A DNA stretch of 64,000 nucleotides from Dongia deserti (lineage in GTDB: Bacteria; Pseudomonadota; Alphaproteobacteria; Dongiales; Dongiaceae): the NCBI RefSeq assembly GCF_003574735.1, contig NZ_QORW01000015.1, positions 1-64,000 of the forward strand, in the 5' to 3' direction. Below the pieces are notes generated by a model. The model was not told the origin of the DNA and did not search any database. It saw only the letters and a list, made by a program, of their open reading frames with translations. The stretch's first letter is position 1. Each line of letters opens with the position of its first letter. Positions 8,690 to 16,610 of this stretch are shown here, one piece after another. The position numbers and the translations under genes were made by a program.

Positions 8690-8823
8690 TTGGAAAGCTC
8701 GCGCAGGACGTTGCGGCGCTTCTTCATGATCTTGCGCGCCGCTTCCATCTGGCGCTCGAACTCAGGGTCGTACGGAGCAACGCGGTAGCCGTCTTCCGTT
8801 TCGATCCTGAAAACCTGCTGCCG
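8686..8823 (-). pseudogene. antitoxin remnant paired with doc
   Basis: An open stretch of 45 codons, read minus, contains FRIETEDGYRVAPYDPEFER and ends in RRNVLRELSK, typical of the small antitoxin encoded before doc. It ends in GTGA, overlapping the doc start. An in-frame TAG sits at 8824-8826 and no start codon follows near the N-terminus, so the beginning is lost. The first internal ATG would remove more than half of the protein. Confidence 0.6.
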
Positions 8824-8844
8824 CTAGAGAACCCAAGGGGAGGG

Positions 8845-8953
8845 TTATCCACAGGCCCCCACGCACGCCGCTGCTGTGGATTCTGTGGATAACGTGGATA
8901 ACTTTGTTTTCATAATGTTCTGCAACGACTTAATGGGGCTCATCTGGGGATAA
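8845..8953. promoter_or_regulatory. DnaA-box-like cluster upstream of nrdJ
   Basis: A perfect TTATCCACA is at 8845-8853. Three 9-mers lie head to tail without spacers: TGTGGATTC (8875), TGTGGATAA (8884) and CGTGGATAA (8893). A further TGGGGATAA is at 8945. The cluster ends about 135 bases before the nrdJ start. DnaA control of ribonucleotide reductase genes is established in E. coli (nrdAB); control here is inferred. Confidence 0.55.
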
Positions 8954-9087
8954 GTCTGGCTCAACCCTGTTGAAACAAAGAGAGAACATTCAGTCGACTC
9001 TCGTCAGGTCATTTGTTAGTCTCTCTGCCCCCGCGGTGGTTAAGATGGGGCCGAGGGGCCATATATTGAGGGTTGAGGATTAGGGCG

Positions 9088-11442
9088 ATGGCGCAGGTAG
9101 CCGCGATCTCGCAGCAGATCTGGGACATGAAATACCGGCTCAAAGGGCCGGACGGCGCACCGGTGGACAAGACCATCGAGGATAGCTGGCGCCGGGTGGC
9201 CGCTGCGCTCGCCGAGGCCGAGCAGCCGGAGACCCAAGCCAAGTGGGCCGACGCCTTCTACGAGGCGCTCTCCGGCTTCAAGTATCTGCCGGCTGGCCGC
9301 ATCCTCGCCGGCGCCGGCGCCAAGCGCAACGTGACGCTCTTCAACTGCTTCGTCATGGGCGCGATCCCGGACGACATGAGCGGCATCTTCGAGCATCTGA
9401 GGGAAGCCGCCCTCACCATGCAGCAGGGCGGCGGCATCGGCTATGACTTCTCGACCCTGCGCCCCAAGGGTGCGCCGGTGAAGGGCGTCGGCGCCGACGC
9501 CTCTGGCCCGCTCAGCTTCATGGATGTGTGGGACGCGATGTGCCGCACCATCATGTCCGCCGGCCACCGCCGCGGCGCGATGATGGCGACCATGCGCTGC
9601 GACCATCCGGACATCGAGAGCTTCATCGAGGCCAAGCAGCAGCCCGGGCGGCTCCGCATGTTCAACCTCTCGGTGCTGATCACCGATGCCTTCATGCAGG
9701 CGGTGAAGGAGGATGGGCCCTGGGAGCTGAAGTTCAACGGCACCACATTCCGCGTCGTGCGCGCGCGCGAGCTGTGGGACCGGATCATGCGCTCGACCTA
9801 CAGTGCGGCCGAGCCCGGCGTGATCTTCATCGACCGCATCAACCGCGCCAACAATCTGCATTACTGCGAAAATATCCAGGCGACCAATCCCTGTGGCGAG
9901 CAGCCGTTGCCGCCCTACGGCGCGTGCCTGCTCGGCTCCATCAATCTCACCACGCTCATCCGCGAGCCGTTCAGCGCGAACGCGCATCTCGACCTCGAGG
10001 AGCTCCAGCGCCTCGTGCGCATCGCCGTGCGCATGATGGACAATGTGGTCGACGTCTCGCAGTTTCCGCTGCCGCAGCAGACCCACGAGGCGCGCTCCAA
10101 GCGCCGCATCGGGCTCGGCGTCACCGGCCTTGCCGACGCGCTCATCCTGTGCGAGGCGCGCTACGGCAGCGCACGTGCAGTCGAGCTGACCGACCAGTGG
10201 ATGCGCGCCTTGACGCGTGACGCCTATCTCGCCTCGGTGGAGATCGCGAAGGAGAAGGGCTCCTTCCCGCTGTTCGACCGCGACGCCTTCATGAAGAGCG
10301 AATTCGTCAAGAGCCTGGATGAGGACGTGCAGGACGCGATCGCTGCGCATGGCATCCGCAACGCGCTGGTCACTTCGATCGCGCCGACCGGCACCATCTC
10401 GCTGTTCGCGGACAACGTCTCGTCGGGCCTCGAGCCGGTCTTCAGCTTCAAATACACGCGCAATGTGTTGCTGCCCGACGGCGCGCGCCAGGCAGAGGAG
10501 GTGAGCGACTATGCCTATCGCCTCTATCGCCGCCTGAAGGGCGAGGATGCGCCGCTGCCCGACTATTTCGTCGATGCCCAGACCCTGTCGCCGCAGGATC
10601 ACGTGCTGATGCAGGCGACGGTGCAGAAGCACATCGACTCTTCGATCTCCAAGACCATCAACTGCCCGGTCGACCTCTCCTTCGAGGCCTTCAAGGACGT
10701 CTACATGATGGCGTTCGAAACCGGCTGCAAAGGCTGCACGACCTACCGCCCGAACGAGGTGACCGGCGCGGTGCTCGAGATCGCGCGGGAGAAGGACAAG
10801 GAGAAGGCGCGCCAGCCGGAGCTGCCGTTGAGCCTGAAGCCGGAATCGAAGGCCGAGGATATTTTCGAAGCCGGCGGCGTCGTCTACATGACCCAGCCGC
10901 TCGATCGCCCGGAGGCCCTGCCCGGCCAGACCTACAAGGTACGCTGGCCGGAGAGCGACCACGCCATCTACATCACCTTGAACGACATCATCCAGGATGG
11001 CCGCCGCCGCCCGTTCGAGATCTTCATCAACTCCAAGAACATGGAGCACTATGCCTGGACCGTCGGCCTGACGCGCATGATCTCGGCCGTGTTCCGCCGC
11101 GGCGGCGACGTCTCGTTCGTGGTGGAAGAATTGAAGGCCGTGTTCGACCCGCGCGGCGGCTCCTGGGTCGACGGCAAGTATGTCCCCTCGCTCCTCGCCG
11201 CGATCGGCGACGTGATCGAACGCCACATGATCGCCATCGGCTTCCTGCCGGACCCCGCCAAGGAGCGCGCCGAGCTCGAACACATGGCCGCGCGGAAAGT
11301 GGCGAACTTAGCCGACGGCCTCGGCAACGGCGACGCCGGCTCCCTGCGCCTGCGCCACTGCCCCAAGTGCGGCTCGCCCAGCCTCATCCGCCAGGAAAAC
11401 TGCGACCTCTGCACGAGCTGCGGCTACTCGAAGTGCAGTTGA
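9088..11442 (+). CDS. nrdJ: class II (adenosylcobalamin-dependent) ribonucleotide reductase
   Basis: A 784-residue reductase that makes deoxynucleotides using a cobalamin-derived radical, so it works with or without oxygen. Landmarks: GRILAGAG and LFNCFVMG (first active-site Cys, about residue 85), NPCGEQPLPPYG (radical Cys and Glu), SIAPTGTISL, and a C-terminal Cys cluster (CPKCGSPSLI and CDLCTSCGYSKC) that could bind zinc and deliver electrons. No beta-subunit gene is nearby, as expected for class II. ATG at 9088 is chosen because the extra upstream codons follow a stop-rich region; GAGGATTAGGGCG precedes it. Confidence 0.93.
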   Translation: MAQVAAISQQIWDMKYRLKGPDGAPVDKTIEDSWRRVAAALAEAEQPETQAKWADAFYEALSGFKYLPAGRILAGAGAKRNVTLFNCFVMGAIPDDMSGIFEHLREAALTMQQGGGIGYDFSTLRPKGAPVKGVGADASGPLSFMDVWDAMCRTIMSAGHRRGAMMATMRCDHPDIESFIEAKQQPGRLRMFNLSVLITDAFMQAVKEDGPWELKFNGTTFRVVRARELWDRIMRSTYSAAEPGVIFIDRINRANNLHYCENIQATNPCGEQPLPPYGACLLGSINLTTLIREPFSANAHLDLEELQRLVRIAVRMMDNVVDVSQFPLPQQTHEARSKRRIGLGVTGLADALILCEARYGSARAVELTDQWMRALTRDAYLASVEIAKEKGSFPLFDRDAFMKSEFVKSLDEDVQDAIAAHGIRNALVTSIAPTGTISLFADNVSSGLEPVFSFKYTRNVLLPDGARQAEEVSDYAYRLYRRLKGEDAPLPDYFVDAQTLSPQDHVLMQATVQKHIDSSISKTINCPVDLSFEAFKDVYMMAFETGCKGCTTYRPNEVTGAVLEIAREKDKEKARQPELPLSLKPESKAEDIFEAGGVVYMTQPLDRPEALPGQTYKVRWPESDHAIYITLNDIIQDGRRRPFEIFINSKNMEHYAWTVGLTRMISAVFRRGGDVSFVVEELKAVFDPRGGSWVDGKYVPSLLAAIGDVIERHMIAIGFLPDPAKERAELEHMAARKVANLADGLGNGDAGSLRLRHCPKCGSPSLIRQENCDLCTSCGYSKCS

Positions 11443-11469
11443 GGCAGTAAGGCAATGCCACTTCTCTAA

Positions 11470-11513
11470 CCTGTCATCCCGGGCGCCGCACAGCGCGACC
11501 CGGGACCCATGAG
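11470..11513. repeat. short GC-rich palindromic repeat
   Basis: TCATCCCGGGCGCC and GCGCGACCCGGGACCCATG form an inverted pair. This is a form widely seen in alphaproteobacterial intergenic DNA. It lies after nrdJ and may serve as a terminator stem, but there is no T-run. Confidence 0.4.
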
Positions 11514-11645
11514 GTCGAGGTCAAAATTAGGAGAACCTGCTCCCTCGTTTCCATCGCTAAGGTCTGCGCCGCATCGGACGCGCACCGCCACAATTCCGCT
11601 TAGGTGAGGCGCCGCCACAGCTTCACCCAGCGGCCGGCTGAAATG

Positions 11646-12074
11646 CTACTCCGCCACCAACTCCCCCGACCCGCCGACATGAGCGGGGAAATCCTTCAGT
11701 TTCGGCAGCCCGTCCTTGATCCGTAGCACCGCCTCCACGTAATTCAGGTGCACGCTCGGCTTGAACGCGAGGGTCGGAAGCTTGTCCGCATAGACGTCGG
11801 TGAAGCCGAGTGTCGGGTGGCCCGTCATGAGGTGGCCGCCGCATTGCGTGCAGAAGCGTCGATGGCTCATCCCGGTCTTGTTGAAGCCGCCGAGCAACTC
11901 TTCGCCCCTGGTCACACGCACCTGCTCCGCCTTGAACAGCGCGAACGCGACCAGCGGCGCGCCGGTGTAGCTTCGGCAGTCGCTGCAATGGCAGAACCCC
12001 ATCTCGAGCGGCGCGCCCTCCGCCGCGATCTCGACGGCGCCGCAGAAGCATTGTCCTCTGTGACTCTGGCTCAC
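11646..12074 (-). CDS. GFA family (CENP-V/GFA zinc) protein
   Basis: A 142-residue GFA-domain protein. The zinc pattern is CFCGAVE near residue 10, CHCSDCR near residue 30 and CTQCGGHL near residue 80. The family includes glutathione-dependent formaldehyde-activating enzyme, but most members are of unknown function. I use the GTG at 12074, with an AAGGATC ribosome site before it; the frame is open further upstream, but there it is Arg-rich and unlike the family. It is followed downstream by nrdJ on the opposite strand. Confidence 0.85.
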   Translation of the reverse strand: MSQSHRGQCFCGAVEIAAEGAPLEMGFCHCSDCRSYTGAPLVAFALFKAEQVRVTRGEELLGGFNKTGMSHRRFCTQCGGHLMTGHPTLGFTDVYADKLPTLAFKPSVHLNYVEAVLRIKDGLPKLKDFPAHVGGSGELVAE

Positions 12075-12203
12075 GATCCTTCGTCTCCGGTCAAGTGTTG
12101 CACGTTTGGTCGGTCCGCTAACACGAGCGGACCGAGGGCGGCTAGTCCAGTTCATGGAGCGCGCACATCGCCGTTAGGACGCACGCCCCCCTTCGCGGCA
12201 ACA

Positions 12204-12306
12204 TGCGGCCCCAGCCTACGCCACGCGTGCTCGACGGTGAAGACGTGGCTGTAGAGATTGGCGATCCACTGCTTGCCTTCGATGGTCAGCTCGAGATAGC
12301 CGAGCG
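12204..12306 (-). pseudogene. displaced 3' end of the HD-hydrolase gene
   Basis: About 100 bases match the 3' part of the HD gene at 13453-14334 (region 13490-13595) with roughly 88% identity by eye. In frame it reads LGYLELTIEGKQWIANLY and continues to RRLGPH, then diverges and ends differently. There is no start. The LRR gene and a family B repeat lie between this fragment and the intact gene. Confidence 0.8.
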
Positions 12307-12328
12307 CATGGGAAATAGCGGAGTCGTT

Positions 12329-12350
12329 AAAATGGGGTCAGAGTCGATTT
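12329..12350. repeat. dispersed repeat, family B
   Basis: It contains AATGGGGTCAGAGTCGATTT, the same as at 1547. It sits exactly between the HD-gene fragment and the 3' end of the LRR gene, so it marks the junction of the inserted piece. Confidence 0.6.
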
Positions 12351-12358
12351 CCTTGCGC

Positions 12359-13198
12359 CTATCGCCCGCCCGCGCGCTCCCGCCTCTTCTCCTCCACCAG
12401 CTGCTCGAACTCCGCGACCAGCGCCTTGAGCTTTACGCCTTCGCATTGCGGGCACCACAGCAGCTTCTTGCTGCGCAGGAACAGCACCTTGCGGCCGCTC
12501 TTGCACTTCTTGCAGCCGGGCGCGCCGGCCCAGGCATCGAAGTCGGGCAGCGCGAGCAGATCACGCAGGAAGAACGGGTGCGCCGCCGCCACATAGGCGA
12601 TCTCCGCCGGCTCGAACGTGCGCGGCGACAGCTCGAGCCGGGTCAGCTGCTTGAGATCGGCGAGCGGGCTCAGATCGCCGTCGCTCACCTTGGCCGCCGT
12701 CAGATGCAACTGCTCGAGCCCGACCAGCGCCCTGAGCGGCGCCAGCGGCGGCAGCACTTGTGTTGTCTGCACGCCGCCGGTCAGGGCCAGTATCCGCAGC
12801 CCCGTCAGCGGCTCCAGCGGCGCCAGCGATTCGATGGCGCCGACATCGTTGAGATACAGCTCGGCGAGCCGCGTCAGCCGCTCGACCCCGTCGAGCCGCT
12901 TCAGCTTCCGGGATTGCCAGACCGTCAGCGTCTCCAGCGTCGCGAGCTTGCCGAGGAATTGCAGGTCCTCGGCGTCGGCATGGCGCAGGCTGAGCGTCGT
13001 CAGGCGTGGCAGGCGGCAACCCGCCAGCACCGGCACGTGCCGGCGCGGCAGCCGATAGACCGTGAGCTGGGTGAGCGCTTGGAATTCCTGCAGCGCCGCG
13101 AAGTCCTTGGCGGTGCCGTCGACCCACAACGTCTTCAGCCCGCGATCGACCCCCGCCAGCGATGTTCGCAGCGGCTCGTTCTGAGGTACCTGGAGCAC
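12359..13198 (-). CDS. leucine-rich-repeat protein with C-terminal zinc ribbon
   Basis: A 279-residue protein. Residues 20-200 hold about seven leucine-rich repeats, for example LPRLTTLSLRHADAEDLQFL and LTRLAELYLNDV. The C-terminal part (about 225-265) has two CXXC pairs, CKKCKSG and CPQCEG, around a basic segment, so a zinc ribbon is likely, followed by a charged helix. No signal peptide. The repeats suggest protein binding and the ribbon suggests nucleic-acid or protein binding; no known function. It lies between the intact HD gene and its displaced 3' end, so it was probably acquired. Confidence 0.75.
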   Translation of the reverse strand: MLQVPQNEPLRTSLAGVDRGLKTLWVDGTAKDFAALQEFQALTQLTVYRLPRRHVPVLAGCRLPRLTTLSLRHADAEDLQFLGKLATLETLTVWQSRKLKRLDGVERLTRLAELYLNDVGAIESLAPLEPLTGLRILALTGGVQTTQVLPPLAPLRALVGLEQLHLTAAKVSDGDLSPLADLKQLTRLELSPRTFEPAEIAYVAAAHPFFLRDLLALPDFDAWAGAPGCKKCKSGRKVLFLRSKKLLWCPQCEGVKLKALVAEFEQLVEEKRRERAGGR

Positions 13199-13452
13199 TC
13201 CATCCCCCGGCTTTCGCCCCGTTCTTCCGCCCCATCATAGCACCCTTCGAATGGGTGTGAGCCTGCCGACTTTCGTGAGAGCTGCGTCGCCCTGGGCTTC
13301 TGGTGCGCTAGGCGGCCCACCGGCCTGGCCTGCGCCTTCGCCACCGCCACCGATTTTCCAGCCATCGAGATTTTGCAGGAAAGCGCATCGTGGGAGGCCT
13401 AGCCAGCCCACCTAGCTCGCCGCCACGAGCAGCACCGGCACCGACGTCGCCG

Positions 13453-14334
13453 CTACGACCTCTCGCTGCTCTGTGGCACGAGGTGCGGGCCCAGCCTTCG
13501 CCGCGCGTGCTCGACGGTGAAGACGTGGGCATAGAGATTGGCGATCCACTGCTTGCCCTCGATGGTGAGCTCCAGGTAGCCGAGCGCGGGTCCGATGTAA
13601 GGCTCGACATTCTCCCAGAAGAAGGCCGGGTATTTCTCGATCATGTCGGCGGGGCTGGCATAGCCGTTGCGCGCGGCTAGGCCGGTCTCCACGAACTCGT
13701 AATAGAGCGCGTTGAGGCGCCGCAGATAGAGCGGATCGGCAAGCTGGCCGATCAGGTCGGCAGCGCGCACCAGGCCCGCTTCCGTATCGGTCTCGTCATG
13801 CAGCCCGTCCTGCGGCACCGGGAAGCGCGTCATCTCGATCGCGCGCGCGATGCGCTCGCCATCCACGCCGGGCACTGACCTGAAGCGATCGCGCACGAAG
13901 ATCTTCGAGCGGTCAACATGATAGGGCGCGAGCGCCGCGTCGGACGCGCCGCGCTCGAGCGTCACCATCGCGCCGCTCTCGTCGATCACAAAGCGGTCGG
14001 ACTCATCGCCCGGGCACACGCCGCGCACGTAGCCGATGTCGTGCATGATGAGGGCGAGCGTGAAATGCAGCCAGTCGGCCGGCTCCAGCGGCTGCCGCAG
14101 CAGGCGCCCGCGCAAGATGGCCTCTCCGACGAGCGCGGCGAGCGCGGTGTGGTTGGTGCTGTGGTAGAGCGCATCGCTGTTGGCGATCCACTCGATCACT
14201 AGCCGCCCGGCGCTCTCGAGGATGCGCCCATATTCCGGCTCCCGCCCGCCATAGCGCCGGTCATAGGTCTCCGCGAGGTGGCGCCCCAACGCTTCCGCTA
14301 ACAAGGTCGTCGGATTGAACATCCCAGCCTCCAT
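13453..14334 (-). CDS. HD-domain metal-dependent phosphohydrolase
   Basis: A 293-residue protein with an HD-type pattern: YHSTNHTALAALVGEA near residue 60, LIMHDIGYVRG near 97, and RAADLIGQLADP near 190, giving the H...HD...D metal ligands. HD proteins hydrolyse phosphate esters such as nucleotides or cyclic dinucleotides; the substrate here is open. The start at 14334 or the ATG four codons later are both possible. Its 3' end is duplicated at 12204-12306. Confidence 0.85.
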   Translation of the reverse strand: MEAGMFNPTTLLAEALGRHLAETYDRRYGGREPEYGRILESAGRLVIEWIANSDALYHSTNHTALAALVGEAILRGRLLRQPLEPADWLHFTLALIMHDIGYVRGVCPGDESDRFVIDESGAMVTLERGASDAALAPYHVDRSKIFVRDRFRSVPGVDGERIARAIEMTRFPVPQDGLHDETDTEAGLVRAADLIGQLADPLYLRRLNALYYEFVETGLAARNGYASPADMIEKYPAFFWENVEPYIGPALGYLELTIEGKQWIANLYAHVFTVEHARRRLGPHLVPQSSERS

Positions 14335-14454
14335 CGGCTCGCGAGCGCTGACCGATTATAGGCCCCGCTGAGAGCTCAGGGGTAGTTCGGTTGGAGCGGG
14401 AAGCGCCGTGTGCTATCGATACAGCCGCTCCACGGACCTTGCCGCGATCTCGAC

Positions 14455-15015
14455 ATGACCTCCATCACCCTCACGACTCCCCGCCTCATCCTCCGCCCGT
14501 GGCGCGACGACGACGCGGACACCTTCGCCGCCATGTTCGACGATGCCGCGGTCATGGAATTCCTGACGCCGGTGAAGGACCGCGCGGCGATCGATGCGAT
14601 CGTCAGGCATGTCCGCGCGCATTTCGATCAGCATGGATTCGGCTGGTGGGCGGCGGAGCTCAAAGAGACCGGTGCCTTCATTGGCTTCATCGGCCTGTCG
14701 TACATCTCGTTCGAGGCGCATTTCACGCCGGCGGTCGAAGTGGGCTGGCGGCTCGCCAGCGCATACTGGGGCCGGGGCTATGCCACCGAAGGCGCCCGTG
14801 CGTCCCTCGAAGCTGCCTTCACGCGGCTCGCCCTCGACGAGATCGTCTCCATCACCGTGCCCGCCAACACGCGCTCGCGCCGCGTGATGGAGCGCATCGG
14901 CATGACCCACGATCCCGCCGACGATTTCGACCATCCGCGCCTGGCGCAAGACCACCCGCTGCGCCGGCACGTGCTCTATCGCATCAGCCAGGAGCGCTGG
15001 CAGCAGGCGCGCTGA
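14455..15015 (+). CDS. GNAT N-acetyltransferase, RimJ/RimL type
   Basis: A 186-residue acetyltransferase. TPRLILRPWRDDDADTFAAM is the usual N-terminal strand-helix of the RimJ/RimL group, and YWGRGYATEGARASLEAAF is the acetyl-CoA binding loop near residue 105. The substrate could be a protein N-terminus, an amine or an antibiotic. ATG at 14455 gives the family's usual length. Confidence 0.88.
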   Translation: MTSITLTTPRLILRPWRDDDADTFAAMFDDAAVMEFLTPVKDRAAIDAIVRHVRAHFDQHGFGWWAAELKETGAFIGFIGLSYISFEAHFTPAVEVGWRLASAYWGRGYATEGARASLEAAFTRLALDEIVSITVPANTRSRRVMERIGMTHDPADDFDHPRLAQDHPLRRHVLYRISQERWQQAR

Positions 15016-15034
15016 TCCAGGTGTCCCGGCACGC

Positions 15035-15496
15035 CTATTGCACGACGTGCCAGACCCCGCCTTCGCCGTCGCCCTCGACGTCACCCGGCGCTGTGTCGTC
15101 GTGATAGAGGTAGAGCGGCATTCCGTTGTAGGCCCACTGGCGCGTTCCGTCCGTGCGCTCGATGATCGACATCTGGCCGAACGCCTGAGCGTCGCTCGGC
15201 GCGGTGACCGGCGGCCATTCCTCGGCGCATTCGCCGTAGCAGTTCGAGGCGCCCCGCGTATCCGCGTCGTAGGTGTAGACCGTCATGCCCTCCGGCGTGG
15301 TCATGATCTCCCCCGCCGGGCTCTCGCGCATGTAAGTGCCTGAAGGCATGTAATTTGCCTCGGCCACGCGGGATGGCATCCCCGTGTCGCTCATGCCTAT
15401 CTCGCCCGCCTCGCCCCCATAGTCTTCCGAGGCGCAACCGGCCAGCCCGGCCACAATCACCAGGCCGGACGCCGCGGTGATCCTGAAATTGATCAT
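15035..15496 (-). CDS. secreted lipoprotein with COG4315-type repeats
   Basis: A 153-residue lipoprotein. The signal peptide is residues 1-23, with lipobox LAGC. The mature part carries two copies of the short motif seen in COG4315 proteins, TPEGMTVYTYDADTRGASNC with CAEEWPPV, and a second near YNGMPLYLYHDD. The function of this widespread family is unknown. ATG at 15496 is set by GGGAGGAA and the signal peptide. Confidence 0.85.
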   Translation of the reverse strand: MINFRITAASGLVIVAGLAGCASEDYGGEAGEIGMSDTGMPSRVAEANYMPSGTYMRESPAGEIMTTPEGMTVYTYDADTRGASNCYGECAEEWPPVTAPSDAQAFGQMSIIERTDGTRQWAYNGMPLYLYHDDTAPGDVEGDGEGGVWHVVQ

Positions 15497-15635
15497 GCGA
15501 TGTTCCTCCCTTGTCGCGCGTTTCTGAGGCCCGAGAAACACCCGGAAGCCTGACGGCGTCCCGACGCGCTGAACAAATCTTGGTGAAGCGTTCCCCGTCC
15601 CCCCAAGTTGCAGGGCTATCGCATTTTTCCAACAG

Positions 15636-15805
15636 AGCATGATTCCCCCTCTCCCAAGCTGGGGGAGGGTCGGGGTGGGGGAAGCGAGCGATGACTGTCT
15701 CGCACCGAAACGCGGCTTCCCCTCCCTGACCTCCCCCAGGCTGGGGGAGGGGAATTACAGCGTGCGTTCTTCATCTGCGCAGCACCCAAGTTGGGGGAGG
15801 GGAAA
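15636..15805. repeat. dispersed repeat, family C (three arms)
   Basis: Three G-rich/C-rich arms (around CAAGCTGGGGGAGGG, CCCCAGGCTGGGGGAGGGG and CAAGTTGGGGGAGGGG) with GGGGGAAGCGAGCGATGACTG between them, as in the copies at 4085 and 5935. It occupies most of the gap upstream of the lipoprotein gene. Confidence 0.6.
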
Positions 15806-15833
15806 TCAGCGCGTGCTTGTCATGCGATCGCCC

Positions 15834-15909
15834 GGCAGCGGTCCGCTCAGGAACAGCAACACGCGGATGCCACCATGCGACACCGGGGCCTGCGGCGGCC
15901 GGAACGGGA
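15834..15909 (-). pseudogene. displaced 3' end of the RlmL-like methyltransferase gene
   Basis: About 75 bases match the 3' end of the gene at 16611-17738 at roughly 82% identity by eye (GGAACAGC, ACACGCGGAT and TGCGGCGGCC blocks in the same order). The phasin gene lies between the fragment and the intact gene. No complete frame remains. The rest of the gap 15497-16066 is repeat C and sequence in which I see nothing. Confidence 0.7.
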
Positions 15910-16066
15910 TTGGCTCTACCGCATCGATGTGCAACGTGGGATAAGGCGCGGACCTAGGACCTCTGCGATGAGGCCTCATCGCAGCATGCTCTTGACGATT
16001 GGCACTGCGGCCGCTTAAGCGCAGTCGGTGTTCCTAGCAGCAAACGAGTTCGGAGACGCTCCTCTG

Positions 16067-16414
16067 CTAGGCTTCCTCAGTGCTCGCCTCCACCATGTCG
16101 GCGCTCCACTGGGTTGCCAGCTTGAGCAGGCGGCGACTTTCCTCGAAATAGTCTTCAGTCGTCTTGGTCGCCCAATCGCGCTGCAATTCTGCTGCTTCGG
16201 TCCAGCTGCGGCACTTGGCGAGCGCAAATCCAAATTCACTATCCCGCCGCAAACGATCACTCGCAAATCGGAGGACCTCGCCATTCAAAGCGGCACATCG
16301 CTCGCCGGCGCGGAACGCAACGTTCATCATCGGCGGATTCCACCATTGAGTGGCCTCCAGCGGCGGCGCACTCGCATTTTCTCTTGCCCTTGCCTGGGCA
16401 TTACGATCTTTCAT
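16067..16414 (-). CDS. phasin-family protein
   Basis: A 115-residue, mostly helical protein. LQRDWATKTTEDYFEESRRL is the recognisable phasin-2-type core near residue 78. Phasins coat polyhydroxyalkanoate granules; many small alphaproteobacterial relatives have other or unknown roles. No synthase gene is in the window. It lies between the intact RlmL-like gene and its displaced 3' fragment. Confidence 0.75.
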   Translation of the reverse strand: MKDRNAQARARENASAPPLEATQWWNPPMMNVAFRAGERCAALNGEVLRFASDRLRRDSEFGFALAKCRSWTEAAELQRDWATKTTEDYFEESRRLLKLATQWSADMVEASTEEA

Positions 16415-16610
16415 GGGAAGATCTCCTTCTTTCGAAGCGGCGTGCTGCTGTTATCAGCTACGTCGAGTGAGATCGCATTGATGGACATCAAACCAACGGA
16501 GTGCATCTCCGTTGCACGTTCGACAGCATGTTCTTTGCGTCATTGGCGCTGCGCATGTTTGCTGGCAAATGTGCGATGGCTTCGCTGTCTCAAAGTGGCA
16601 GAGCCGCTCG

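Noticed and set aside
8845-8953. DnaA boxes as a replication origin
   Set aside because: No AT-rich unwinding region and no typical alphaproteobacterial origin neighbours; nrdJ regulation explains the cluster better.
9040-11283. 747-codon open frame antisense to nrdJ
   Set aside because: Shadow of a strongly biased GC-rich gene; no domain, and nrdJ is certain.
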